From Moraxella lacunata (lineage in GTDB: Bacteria; Pseudomonadota; Gammaproteobacteria; Pseudomonadales; Moraxellaceae): a DNA stretch of 64,000 bases. The DNA lies in assembly GCF_900453205.1 (NCBI RefSeq), contig NZ_UGQU01000001.1:620001-684000 (forward strand), given 5' to 3'. Under the pieces are notes generated by a model that worked only from the letters and a program-made list of their open reading frames with translations, ran no database searches and was not told the origin of the DNA. Position 1 is the stretch's first letter. Each line of letters opens with the position of its first letter. A program made the position numbers and the translations under genes. Below, one piece after another: positions 55,579 through 63,549 of the stretch.

Positions 55579-56610
55579 ATGACAACTGCCCTTTGGCTTG
55601 CCGAAGCCCAATCCAGCCAGCGTGATATGCTGATATCCCTACAACGCATTAAGCAAACGCACGATTTACATATCATCGCAAGCCACCGCCATGACCGCCC
55701 TGAAATCCTATCGCTTGCCGATGAAACCATTACCGAACCTAATGATGAAAGCCGTGTGCCATTTGTGGTGGACAGTGCCATAAATAAAGGTGTGTCGGTG
55801 CTACTGATAGGACGAAATGGTGTGGATTATGAACCGTATCGCTCACAGCTTGCCCGTCATGGCGTGCGTCTTTTGACAGGGGCGACTTGCGTTGATACCT
55901 TACACACCATTGATGATAAATTTACCTTCACCCAGCACTGCTATGCCCACAACATACCTGTGGCAACAGCGTGGCGGTTTGACAGCTTTGATGAGCTGAC
56001 CGCACTCATTGCCAAACATGGCAACCAAAGACTGTGCATAAAGCCCGCGCAGGGGATTTTTGCCGAAGGGTTTTGGATTTTGGATAATCATCATGGTCAA
56101 ACCGACCCCTTTTATCATCTGTATCGCACCGAACACAAAAAAATCCACACCGACGAATTTTTGCACGCCTATGCAAATAGCCCCCTCGCCCAAAGCACGC
56201 CCATGCTCCTCATGCCTTATCTGTCAGGGGTGGAGTATTCCATCGATGTGGTGTGTGAGCATGGCGAGGTGCTAGGGGCGGTAACTCGCCTCAAGGTCGG
56301 CTCGGTGCAATATGTCAGTTATGAGCAGTCTATCATGGACGTGGTCGTCCCGCTCATTCAATCGTTTGGGGCGGACGGTATTGTGAGCGTGCAGACCCGT
56401 GCCGATGAACATGGCAATCATAAAGTCCTTGAGATTAACCCCCGTCCGTCAGGGGGCATTGGCTATACGGTGCATGGTGGGCTTGATTTGACTGTACTTG
56501 CGATGCTGTATTTTGCAGGGCTGACCGCTCGCCCAAGCCTTGATGACAGTATCCGCCAAATCACGCCTTGTAAGGTAAGACCGCTCATGACGTCAGTTAG
56601 GATTGATTGA
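55579..56610 (+). CDS. ATP-grasp domain protein
   Basis: 343 residues from MTTALWLAEAQSSQRDML. It has an N-terminal pre-grasp domain, an ATP-grasp core (NQRLCIKPAQGIFAEGFWIL, LLMPYLSGVEYSIDVVCEHG) and an Mg-binding end with LEINPRPSGGIGYT. Such ligases join a carboxylate to an amine or thiol through an acyl phosphate; the substrate cannot be deduced. The open frame runs further upstream into the IS982 element, so that longer form is an artefact. The IS now separates the gene from its original upstream region. Confidence 0.85.
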   Translation: MTTALWLAEAQSSQRDMLISLQRIKQTHDLHIIASHRHDRPEILSLADETITEPNDESRVPFVVDSAINKGVSVLLIGRNGVDYEPYRSQLARHGVRLLTGATCVDTLHTIDDKFTFTQHCYAHNIPVATAWRFDSFDELTALIAKHGNQRLCIKPAQGIFAEGFWILDNHHGQTDPFYHLYRTEHKKIHTDEFLHAYANSPLAQSTPMLLMPYLSGVEYSIDVVCEHGEVLGAVTRLKVGSVQYVSYEQSIMDVVVPLIQSFGADGIVSVQTRADEHGNHKVLEINPRPSGGIGYTVHGGLDLTVLAMLYFAGLTARPSLDDSIRQITPCKVRPLMTSVRID

Positions 56611-56650
56611 TTGTAAGATTTTTAATTAAGATAGTTTTTACAACATAAAC

Positions 56651-56673
56651 GTAGGGATAAATTACATTCGCCC
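56651..56673. repeat. Partial GTAGGG...CGCCC repeat
   Basis: GTAGGGATAAATTACATTCG followed by CCC, an imperfect left half of the GTAGG-type repeat, 27 bases before the IS1-like element. Confidence 0.5.
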
Positions 56674-56699
56674 AATTATCAATTTAAATTAAAATTTTG

Positions 56700-57481
56700 G
56701 GTATTGTTAAACAGCAATACATAAGCTAAAATACCCACATAGTCTATCATAAGCAAAGCAAACACCCAATGAGTCAAATATTCACCCATTGCCCTAAGTG
56801 TCAATCACCCTCTTTCGTTAAAGCAGGTTTTAATAATGGTAAGCAACGCTATAAGTGCAAAGACTGCTGTTATTATTTCTCTGTACACAAACATGCCTCA
56901 CATAAGAGCGATGACATTAAAAAAATGGCAATAGATATGTATCTTGAAGGCTTAGGCTTTCGCTCCATTGGTAGAGTGCTAAGTATTAGTTATGGTACAG
57001 TCTATCAATGGGTTAAGCAATTAGGTGAACAACATGAAATCAAGGCAGATGCCGATCAAGTGATAGACACTGTCGAACTTGATGAGATTCACAGTTACAC
57101 CAAGTTTAAAAAAACTACTGTTGGACGTGGATTGTCATTGACAGAAACACCAAACAAGTCTTAGGCTTTGTGTGTGGTAAGCGAGATAGTAAAACCTTTG
57201 AAAGACTGTACAACAACCTAAACCCAAACAACATAAAACTGTTTTGCTCTGACTACTGGAAGTCTTATCAAGAAATCATACCCATACACAAACACCTAAC
57301 CAGTAAAGCTCAAGCGTTTACCATAGAGGGCTATAACAGTCTGATTAGGCATTTTACCGCAAGGTTTAAACGTAAAACCAAATGCTATTCTAAATGCCAA
57401 AAGATGATAGAAAATACACTGAGCTTACTGTTTGTTAAGTGGAGTGGTAGTTTGAGGTGTGTATTTTGATTTAACAATGCC
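56700..57481. mobile_element. IS1-family insertion sequence
   Basis: About 782 bases. Imperfect terminal repeats GGTATTGTTAAAC and (right end, reverse complement) GGCATTGTTAAAT. Flanking octamers AAATTTTG and AGATTTTG are a one-mismatch target duplication, of the length expected for IS1. It contains one transposase split over two frames. Confidence 0.8.
56769..57469 (+). CDS. IS1-family transposase, two frames joined by -1 frameshift
   Basis: The first frame (56769-57164) encodes a zinc-finger N-terminus CPKCQSP...YKCKDCCYYFSV, a helix-turn-helix (GLGFRSIGRVLSISYGTVYQ) and the first catalytic Asp in TVELDEIHSY. At TTTAAAAAAACTAC (A7 at 57108-57114) the coding sense moves to the -1 frame (NYCWTWIVIDRNTKQVLGFV) and continues to 57469 with FCSDYWKSY and the final Glu in KMIENTLSLL. 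An A-run slip is exactly how IS1 makes its active InsAB fusion, so this is likely programmed; a plain lesion is the alternative. Full product about 233 residues. Confidence 0.82.
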
Positions 57482-57501
57482 AGATTTTGATAAAAAGCAA
57501 A

Positions 57502-58875
57502 TTACGATTCACTCCCACCCTCACACACCCCCACCACATTCCCCACCACAATAATCGCAGGGGCAGGTAGGTTGGCAACTGCTTGTTTTTGCACAATGTT
57601 TGAAAGCAATCCTGTTAATACCGCTTGATTTGGCAAACTGGCATTTGAGATGATCGCAATGGGCGTATCCGTGCTAAGTCCGCTTTTGGCAAGGTTCGCC
57701 ACGACTTTGTCAAGGGCATGCAAACCCATATAAAACACAAGCGTCTCGTCCTTGTGATACACACTTTTTAGACCATCAAACTCGCTGTCCTGATAGCACG
57801 CCGTCAAAAACCGCACGCTGGTCGCAAGCCCCCTGTGCGTGAGCGGTATGCCCGCACCGCTCGCCCCTGCAAGGCTTGCCGTAATCCCTGCCACAACCTG
57901 ATACGGCACGCCGGCAGTACGGCACGCCAACATCTCCTCGCCCCCACGCCCAAACACGAACGGGTCGCCCCCTTTTAGGCGTAGCACACGCTTGCCCTGC
58001 TTGGCGTACTGCACGATAAGGGTGTTAATCTCATCTTGGGTTTTGGTGTGATGACTGCGTTTTTTGCCAACAAAAATCTTGTCACTATCGCGCCGACACA
58101 ACTCCACAATGGCAGGCGAAACAAGGGCATCATACAGCACCACGTCCGCCTGTTGCATAAGTCGCAACGCCTTAAAGGTCAATAAATCAGGGTCGCCTGC
58201 CCCTGCTCCCACGATATACACTTCGCCTGTGGTTTTATTGTCATTTTTGATAAAATCATTTAATTCATCAGACAAATTTTTTATGGGTTTATCATTTAAG
58301 GCATTGGTAAAAATCTTTTCCCAAAAATGCCGTCTTTGATTAATTGTGTCTAATGATGATTTTACTGCATTTCTAAATTCGCCTGCTCTTTTGGCAATGT
58401 CGCCGATATTACTTGGCAAACTGCTTTCTATTTTGGCACGGATAAGGCGAGCTAGCACAGGGGCTTTACCATTTGATGAAATGCCAATGGTAATCGGATC
58501 TCTATCCACAATCGCAGGAAAGATAAAATCGCATAACTCTGGCGTATCCACGACATTGATAAACAGCCCAATTTCTTTGGCATTTTGATGAAGGATTTTA
58601 TTTAAGCCATTATCATCGGTCGCACAAATGACCAATATAATCTCATGCTCATTTTTTATATCGGTTAAATCCTGTTTTTCATAGGATTTTTGAATGATGA
58701 TATGATTATGATGAATCAAAAATTCTTTAAACTCTTTATCAAAATTTTTGGCAAGCACAACCAATCTTGCCCCTGCATTGGTTAATAACATGGCTTTTCT
58801 TTGGGCGACATCTCCGCCCCCAATGATGAGTACGGTTTTTTGATTTAGATTAAAAAATAAAGGCAAGGTATTCAT
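57502..58875 (-). CDS. cysG: Siroheme synthase CysG
   Basis: Makes siroheme from uroporphyrinogen III, the cofactor of the sulfite reductase encoded 1.6 kb away. 457 residues: an N-terminal dehydrogenase/ferrochelatase domain (about 1-205; VLIIGGGDVAQRKAMLL) and a C-terminal uroporphyrinogen methyltransferase (about 216-457; VGAGAGDPDLLTFKALRL, RLKGGDPFVFGRGGEEM). Both halves look complete. It probably has its own promoter; a palindromic repeat lies just upstream. Confidence 0.95.
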   Translation of the reverse strand: MNTLPLFFNLNQKTVLIIGGGDVAQRKAMLLTNAGARLVVLAKNFDKEFKEFLIHHNHIIIQKSYEKQDLTDIKNEHEIILVICATDDNGLNKILHQNAKEIGLFINVVDTPELCDFIFPAIVDRDPITIGISSNGKAPVLARLIRAKIESSLPSNIGDIAKRAGEFRNAVKSSLDTINQRRHFWEKIFTNALNDKPIKNLSDELNDFIKNDNKTTGEVYIVGAGAGDPDLLTFKALRLMQQADVVLYDALVSPAIVELCRRDSDKIFVGKKRSHHTKTQDEINTLIVQYAKQGKRVLRLKGGDPFVFGRGGEEMLACRTAGVPYQVVAGITASLAGASGAGIPLTHRGLATSVRFLTACYQDSEFDGLKSVYHKDETLVFYMGLHALDKVVANLAKSGLSTDTPIAIISNASLPNQAVLTGLLSNIVQKQAVANLPAPAIIVVGNVVGVCEGGSES

Positions 58876-58909
58876 AGTGGCTTTTTGGCTGATTTGACTT
58901 TAATTAACA

Positions 58910-58932
58910 GGGCGAATGTGATTCGCCCCTAC
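58910..58932. repeat. Single-palindrome repeat (GGGCGAATGTGATTCGCCCCTAC)
   Basis: GGGCGAAT / ATTCGCCC palindrome with a CTAC end, half of the double element, between cysH and cysG. Confidence 0.7.
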
Positions 58933-58979
58933 ACACCCGAATTTTAAAATATATTTTTATTGAACAATACCACATTTTT

Positions 58980-59651
58980 TTATAATTGCGTATGTAATCC
59001 GCATTCACGGTGTGCCAACGCTTTTGTTGGGTCAAAATAATCATCTTCACCATATTCATCAATGGTCGGTAGTCCATTATCTGCTTGATATTGATTTAAT
59101 TCATCAGCTGATTTATAAAATAGTGGAGCAACTTTTAATACACCGTCTTTGGATAGGCTTAATACGTCCAATGCTGTACGAAATTCGGTTTGGTCTTTAC
59201 GAATGGCATTAAACCATACATCAGGATTTAACTCCGCCAATGCACGGCGAAACGGTTCTAATTTGACCTGTTCGGTAAATTCGGCATGATAGTCGCTATC
59301 CACATCAGGAATACCGTTTATGGTAACGTCCGCCAATGCCACATCACGAAAGGCACGAGTTTGGGCAGGGATATAAGTAACCACATTTAGATTTAATTCT
59401 TTAATAAGTTTTTGGGCGTGTTTATAAGTTTGCACGGTATTATATCCACCATCCACAAATAGCACGGTAATATCAGGGCGAATGCTTGACACCAAATGCA
59501 AAATAGACGCTTCATAAGGGCGAAAATTGGTGGTAATAATGGGATTTTTGGCAATGGATAACGCCCATTTAACAATCTCTTGGGGTGTTTTGCCAGTGAG
59601 TGATGAATTATATTCATCAAGGTTTTGTTCATTCACAAGGGTTTTTGACAT
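58980..59651 (-). CDS. cysH: Phosphoadenosine phosphosulfate reductase CysH
   Basis: Reduces PAPS to sulfite with thioredoxin. 223 residues. The nucleotide loop is FRPYEASILHLVSSI, with VLFVDGGYNTVQTYK and the substrate loop IRKDQTEFR; the C-terminal catalytic Cys is in ECGLHTQL. The CC...CxxC cluster motif of APS-type reductases is missing, which points to PAPS as substrate. GGAG lies upstream of the ATG. It acts with cysI and DUF934 just upstream. Confidence 0.9.
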   Translation of the reverse strand: MSKTLVNEQNLDEYNSSLTGKTPQEIVKWALSIAKNPIITTNFRPYEASILHLVSSIRPDITVLFVDGGYNTVQTYKHAQKLIKELNLNVVTYIPAQTRAFRDVALADVTINGIPDVDSDYHAEFTEQVKLEPFRRALAELNPDVWFNAIRKDQTEFRTALDVLSLSKDGVLKVAPLFYKSADELNQYQADNGLPTIDEYGEDDYFDPTKALAHRECGLHTQL

Positions 59652-59793
59652 GATAGACTCCGATTAATTGAAACAGGTATATCATAAAACTAAATTTTTT
59701 ATTTGTAATCTTATAAAAATTACTATCGTTAATCGGTTTTGGCATATTAAATTTTGTATTTATTTTAAAAAATAATTTTAATTATAAAAGTAG

Positions 59794-59848
59794 GGTGCGT
59801 AATACGCACCTTTTACATAAAAAACCGTATTGGTGCGTGGTACGCACC
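59794..59848. repeat. Two palindromic 17-mer repeats, copies 7 and 8
   Basis: GGTGCGTAATACGCACC (59794-59810) and GGTGCGTGGTACGCACC (59832-59848), 21 bases apart, in the gap between DUF934 and cysH. Close pairing of two units is seen only here. Confidence 0.75.
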
Positions 59849-59871
59849 TTACCATTTAACTTTTTTAAAAT

Positions 59872-59906
59872 AAAAATAGGGCGTAAAAAATACACCCTAT
59901 TTATTT
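59872..59906 (-). terminator. Terminator after cysI-DUF934
   Basis: On the minus strand AAATAGGGTGTA / TACGCCCTATTT (one mismatch) forms a hairpin followed by TTTATTTTA; 13 bases after the DUF934 stop. Confidence 0.6.
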
Positions 59907-59918
59907 TAAGTTTAAAAT

Positions 59919-60446
59919 CTAGCGAAACATCGGCAACGCATTGACCGATTGTCGGCTTTGGGCGGTTTTTAAATCATTTAAGGTTAGTATCAGTGTATCT
60001 ACTTTATCATCACTCACGATAAAGCCACTTGCCCCTGATTTGACAAAATAACTGGACTGGTCAAGCCCAAATGCACCGCCCACGATTATCATGGTGTGAT
60101 CATTGATTTTTCGGAGTTGGCGGATTAGACTAAATACTCGTCCGTCTTTAAAATCTTTGACATAAATTAGGATATTTTTTAACGTGTTAATATCCAAGCT
60201 TTGTGCCAATTCATTGTCATTATCATCGGCTGTTAAAAACAAATGATAATCCAAATGGCTGTCTTGATAATCCTTTGGCAATATGGCATTTATAACATTT
60301 TCTGTATTTGCCAATGTATCGCTTATTGTCAAATCAATACTTTGTGATAATGCCATTTTTTCATCATCGGACATATTGGGGGTATATAAAACTATATCTG
60401 ATAAATCTTGGCTTGTTACGTCATTTTTTAATACAATCAATTTCAT
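59919..60446 (-). CDS. DUF934 protein of the sulfite-reductase operon
   Basis: 175 residues from MKLIVLKNDVTSQD (AAAAGG upstream). The C-terminal half is the DUF934 core: IYVKDFKDGRVFSLIRQLR and FGLDQSSYFVKSGASGF. DUF934 genes stand after cysI in many proteobacteria and are thought to assist assimilatory sulfite or nitrite reductase; the exact role is not established. It starts 13 bases after the cysI stop. Confidence 0.88.
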   Translation of the reverse strand: MKLIVLKNDVTSQDLSDIVLYTPNMSDDEKMALSQSIDLTISDTLANTENVINAILPKDYQDSHLDYHLFLTADDNDNELAQSLDINTLKNILIYVKDFKDGRVFSLIRQLRKINDHTMIIVGGAFGLDQSSYFVKSGASGFIVSDDKVDTLILTLNDLKTAQSRQSVNALPMFR

Positions 60447-60459
60447 CTTTTTATCCTTT

Positions 60460-62139
60460 TTAACCATATACCGCTTCTTTAAACGGGGCAATACCTGCTC
60501 GTTGCACATAATCGGCAAAAGTCTCTATATCGTCCGCCGTCTCTTGGCGATTGTTTTTATAGACATTGGCAATCGTCAAAATCGTATCCGCCACATCATC
60601 AGCCGATACTGCTCGCCCCAATATCTGCCCAAGTCGTGCGTCCGCCCCAGAACTTCCGCCCAGACTAATTTGATACCAATGCTCGCCTTTTTTATCCACA
60701 CCCAAAATACCAATATCGCCCACATGATGATGAGCACAGGCATTCATACAGCCCGATATATTTAGGCGAATTTGCCCCAAATCATATAAATAATCCAAAT
60801 CATGAAAGGCATTTTCAATGTTATGAGCGATATTGTGCGTGGTGGCATTGGCAAGCGAACAATAATCAAACCCTGGGCAAACTATCATATCAGTAAGCGT
60901 GCCAATATTGGCTCGTGCCAAATTAAGCTCTCTTAGAGCGTGATATAAGTCATATAGGTCGGTGATTTTAACATCGCCCAATACCAAATTTTGCTGATGC
61001 GTGGCACGAATCTCGCCTAAGGAATAGTTATCCGCCAAATCGGCAAGTTTATTCATCTGGTAACTTGTCAAATCGCCTGCTGGAATATATTTGTCATTTA
61101 TCACGCCTGCTTTTAGCGAAATCACAACCGCTTTATAGCCGTTTATTTTATGAATGACGGTATTATGCTCATACCAATTTTTAAAATCTTTATCGGCATT
61201 TAATTGTTTTTGTAAAATATCATTTGCCGTTAATGGGTCAATCGTTTCATAATCAGGCTCGCTAAAATAACTTTCTGCCTTTTTAAAATGTTCATCGGTC
61301 AATGTCAAATCGCCGTCTTTGGAATATTGCCATTCTGTATCCACTTTTTTGGTAAATTCATCTTTACCCATACTCTCAACCAATATCTTAATACGGGCTT
61401 TGTATTTATTATCACGCCGTCCTTCTAAATTATACACCCTTAAAATAGCGTCCAAATAACTTAATAAATGACGGCGTGGCAAAAATTCGTTAATGACTTT
61501 ACCAATCATCGGTGTCCGCCCAAGTCCACCCCCAACGATAACTTCAAAACCAATCTCGCCATTTTTTTGTACCACATGAAGCCCAATGTCATGTACCTGC
61601 GTGGCGGCACGGTCGGCAGTTGTGCCGATGACGGCAATTTTAAATTTGCGTGGCAAATAAGCAAACTCAGGGTGAAAGGTACTCCATTGGCGGATAATCT
61701 CGCAGTAGGGGCGTGGGTCGGCAATCTCATCGCCATGAATGCCCGCATAAGGGTCGGTCGTGGTGTTGCGAATGCAGTTGCCCGATGTCTGAATGGCGTG
61801 CATTTGGCTGTCCGCCAGTAGCTGTAAGATGTCGGGGACTTCGGGCAATTTGACCCAGTTAAACTGAATGTTGGTGCGAGTGGTAAAATGCCCATAACCC
61901 CTATCGTACTCATCGGCAATCTTGGCAAGGGTGCGAAGTTGGTAGCTTGCCAAAAGTCCGTAGGGAATGGCGATACGAAGCATGGGGGCATGGCGTTGGA
62001 TATAAAGTCCGTTTTGTAGGCGAATGGGCAAAAACTCATCTTCAGGTAGCTCGCCTGCCAAATACCGCTCGGTCTGACGGCGGTACTGGGCGACACGTTC
62101 ATTGACAAGGGCTTGGTCGGCATAGGAATATTGATACAT
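60460..62139 (-). CDS. cysI: Assimilatory sulfite reductase hemoprotein (CysI-type)
   Basis: Reduces sulfite to sulfide using siroheme and a [4Fe-4S] cluster. 559 residues from MYQYSYADQALVNER. The two half-repeats of the nitrite/sulfite reductase fold are present: RLQNGLYIQRHAPMLRIAIP and GHFTTRTNIQFNWVKL; the substrate/siroheme residues lie in the following GNCIRNTTTDP. Cluster ligands are CPGFDYC and SGCMNACAHH. No flavoprotein partner (CysJ) is nearby, so reduced ferredoxin from Fpr-type reductases may supply electrons. A homologous nitrite reductase role cannot be excluded. Confidence 0.9.
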   Translation of the reverse strand: MYQYSYADQALVNERVAQYRRQTERYLAGELPEDEFLPIRLQNGLYIQRHAPMLRIAIPYGLLASYQLRTLAKIADEYDRGYGHFTTRTNIQFNWVKLPEVPDILQLLADSQMHAIQTSGNCIRNTTTDPYAGIHGDEIADPRPYCEIIRQWSTFHPEFAYLPRKFKIAVIGTTADRAATQVHDIGLHVVQKNGEIGFEVIVGGGLGRTPMIGKVINEFLPRRHLLSYLDAILRVYNLEGRRDNKYKARIKILVESMGKDEFTKKVDTEWQYSKDGDLTLTDEHFKKAESYFSEPDYETIDPLTANDILQKQLNADKDFKNWYEHNTVIHKINGYKAVVISLKAGVINDKYIPAGDLTSYQMNKLADLADNYSLGEIRATHQQNLVLGDVKITDLYDLYHALRELNLARANIGTLTDMIVCPGFDYCSLANATTHNIAHNIENAFHDLDYLYDLGQIRLNISGCMNACAHHHVGDIGILGVDKKGEHWYQISLGGSSGADARLGQILGRAVSADDVADTILTIANVYKNNRQETADDIETFADYVQRAGIAPFKEAVYG

Positions 62140-62260
62140 GGCTGATTCCGTTTGGCTGTTAATGGCGATATGGTAAGAAAAAGTCGTCAAAAAGGGTAAT
62201 GCAAAAATGGCATATAGATAGGGGGAATTTGCATAGGGTGCATTAGCCCCAACAAAATGC

Positions 62261-62294
62261 TATAATTTGGCATATCCATTTAAAAGGACAACCC
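62261..62294 (+). promoter_or_regulatory. Promoter and ribosome site of the toxin-antitoxin pair
   Basis: TATAAT (62261-62266) without a strong -35 box, then AAAAGGA (62283-62288) six bases before the ATT codon at 62295. No ATG, GTG or TTG occurs between the likely transcription start and this point, which decides the start of the antitoxin. Confidence 0.5.
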
Positions 62295-62582
62295 ATTATT
62301 ACCCTAGACCTACCCCCACAAATACAGCATAGCGTTCAAGCATATGCCAATGAACAAGGCGTAAGCGTGCATGATTATATTGTACAAGCCATTCAAAATA
62401 GATTGGCAAGCGAACCGACAATGCTGTTTAATATTGATGTGATGAAAGAGCGGTTAAAGGGACTTGAAAATAAAGAAGAAGCGTTAAAAAATAGTGTGCC
62501 TGTGCCAACATGGGCGTTGGCGGATTTTGATAGTTTTGAAAAATGGTTAGCCGAAAGAGATGCGTTAAGGACTTCGGTATGA
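62295..62582 (+). CDS. Ribbon-helix-helix-like antitoxin, apparently starting at ATT
   Basis: 95 residues if started at the ATT at 62295, giving (M)ITLDLPPQIQHSVQAYANEQ..., a beta strand plus helix as in Arc/MetJ-type DNA-binding antitoxins. The C-terminal part (FDSFEKWLAERDALRTSV) would bind the toxin. Starting at the first ATG (62367) would remove the DNA-binding strand. A good ribosome site stands 6 bases before the ATT. AUU starts are rare (infC, pcnB), so this may be a damaged ATG. The stop overlaps the toxin start by ATGA. Confidence 0.65.
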   Translation: MITLDLPPQIQHSVQAYANEQGVSVHDYIVQAIQNRLASEPTMLFNIDVMKERLKGLENKEEALKNSVPVPTWALADFDSFEKWLAERDALRTSV

Positions 62583-62948
62583 AAGTGCAATTATCTGATT
62601 GGCTAGAAGCAAATTTATCCAGTTTTGACAAATCCATTCAGCAAGCAATTTTTGCTTTTATGTTCCATGTTAATACGCACGGCATACAAGGATTAAAAGG
62701 ACGTAATAAATCATCAATACCACAAAATCCCCATACCAAATAAAGAACGAGAATATGCCAAAATCGCCCAAAAATATTGTCTTTGGCATTATCATTTGGG
62801 CGTACCGTATTATATAGAGCAAACCAATGGCGATTTGACCAGTGAATATATTTTGCATTATTGTTATTATGACGATGTCATTATTCTTGTGGATATTGGC
62901 ACACACCCACCATTTTATTTGCCAAGTTTAGATAAATTAAACGTTTAA
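62579..62948 (+). pseudogene. Toxin-like gene with a frameshift
   Basis: The first frame reads MKVQLSDWLEANLSSFDKSI... to NPHTK and stops at 62743. Coding sense continues in another frame as KEREYAKIAQKYCLWHYHLG... to LPSLDKLNV, ending at 62948. The break is near 62721-62737. The joined product would be about 123 residues, the size of a type II toxin, and the ATGA overlap with the antitoxin fits. The family is not recognised with certainty (RelE/YafO-sized). Confidence 0.65.
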
Positions 62949-62954
62949 CCTTTT

Positions 62955-63458
62955 ATGAAAAAATTACTTCAATACAAAATTGCCCGCTTTTTCTTATTTG
63001 TCTTAATATGGATAACATTAAGCCAGCTTATCTCGCTTTTTAATAAGCCTGCATTTAGACAGCCAAGCGACTATTTTAATATTTGTGCCACAACAACCAC
63101 AAAAGACGACAAGCTTTTACCACTTGTTATCCTAAAAGAGTATGAGCAAGCACCCAACGATTACCAATTATGTAAAAGCCCAACCACTTACCGCAGTCAA
63201 AATGGTTATTCTCTTAAACTTCATCAAAATCCCGACCAAACTTATTTATTAACAACATGGACGGACAGTCTTGGCGACCCCGTAGAATATCATTATAAAC
63301 TCATTGATGATAAGGTAGAGCCGATTGCATGGCGATATGGGGGCATGATGTATCTTGTGATGAGTTATTTTTGGGGGCTACTGATGACCTTGATAATTCA
63401 TCGCATTGGCAAAAGGATGTGGGCGAGAAAAGCTTTGCAAGCACATGCTTGGCAATAG
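62955..63458 (+). CDS. Small membrane protein of unknown function
   Basis: 167 residues with hydrophobic helices near both ends (about 10-28 and 131-152) and a polar domain between them (LPLVILKEYEQAPNDY, LLTTWTDSLGDPVEYHY) that probably faces the periplasm. No family recognised. It begins 6 bases after the toxin remnant and may be co-transcribed. Confidence 0.7.
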   Translation: MKKLLQYKIARFFLFVLIWITLSQLISLFNKPAFRQPSDYFNICATTTTKDDKLLPLVILKEYEQAPNDYQLCKSPTTYRSQNGYSLKLHQNPDQTYLLTTWTDSLGDPVEYHYKLIDDKVEPIAWRYGGMMYLVMSYFWGLLMTLIIHRIGKRMWARKALQAHAWQ

Positions 63459-63471
63459 AAATGCCTTTAAT

Positions 63472-63518
63472 AAAAAGCACCCCAAAGGTTAGTGTTTGAG
63501 TGGCGAGCTTTGGGGTGC
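63472..63518 (-). terminator. Terminator of brnQ
   Basis: A perfect 11-bp stem GCACCCCAAAG / CTTTGGGGTGC with a 20-base loop is followed on the minus strand by TTTTTA; 31 bases after the brnQ stop. Confidence 0.75.
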
Positions 63519-63549
63519 GGTTCACATGGCAGGTTTGGGATTTTTTGAC

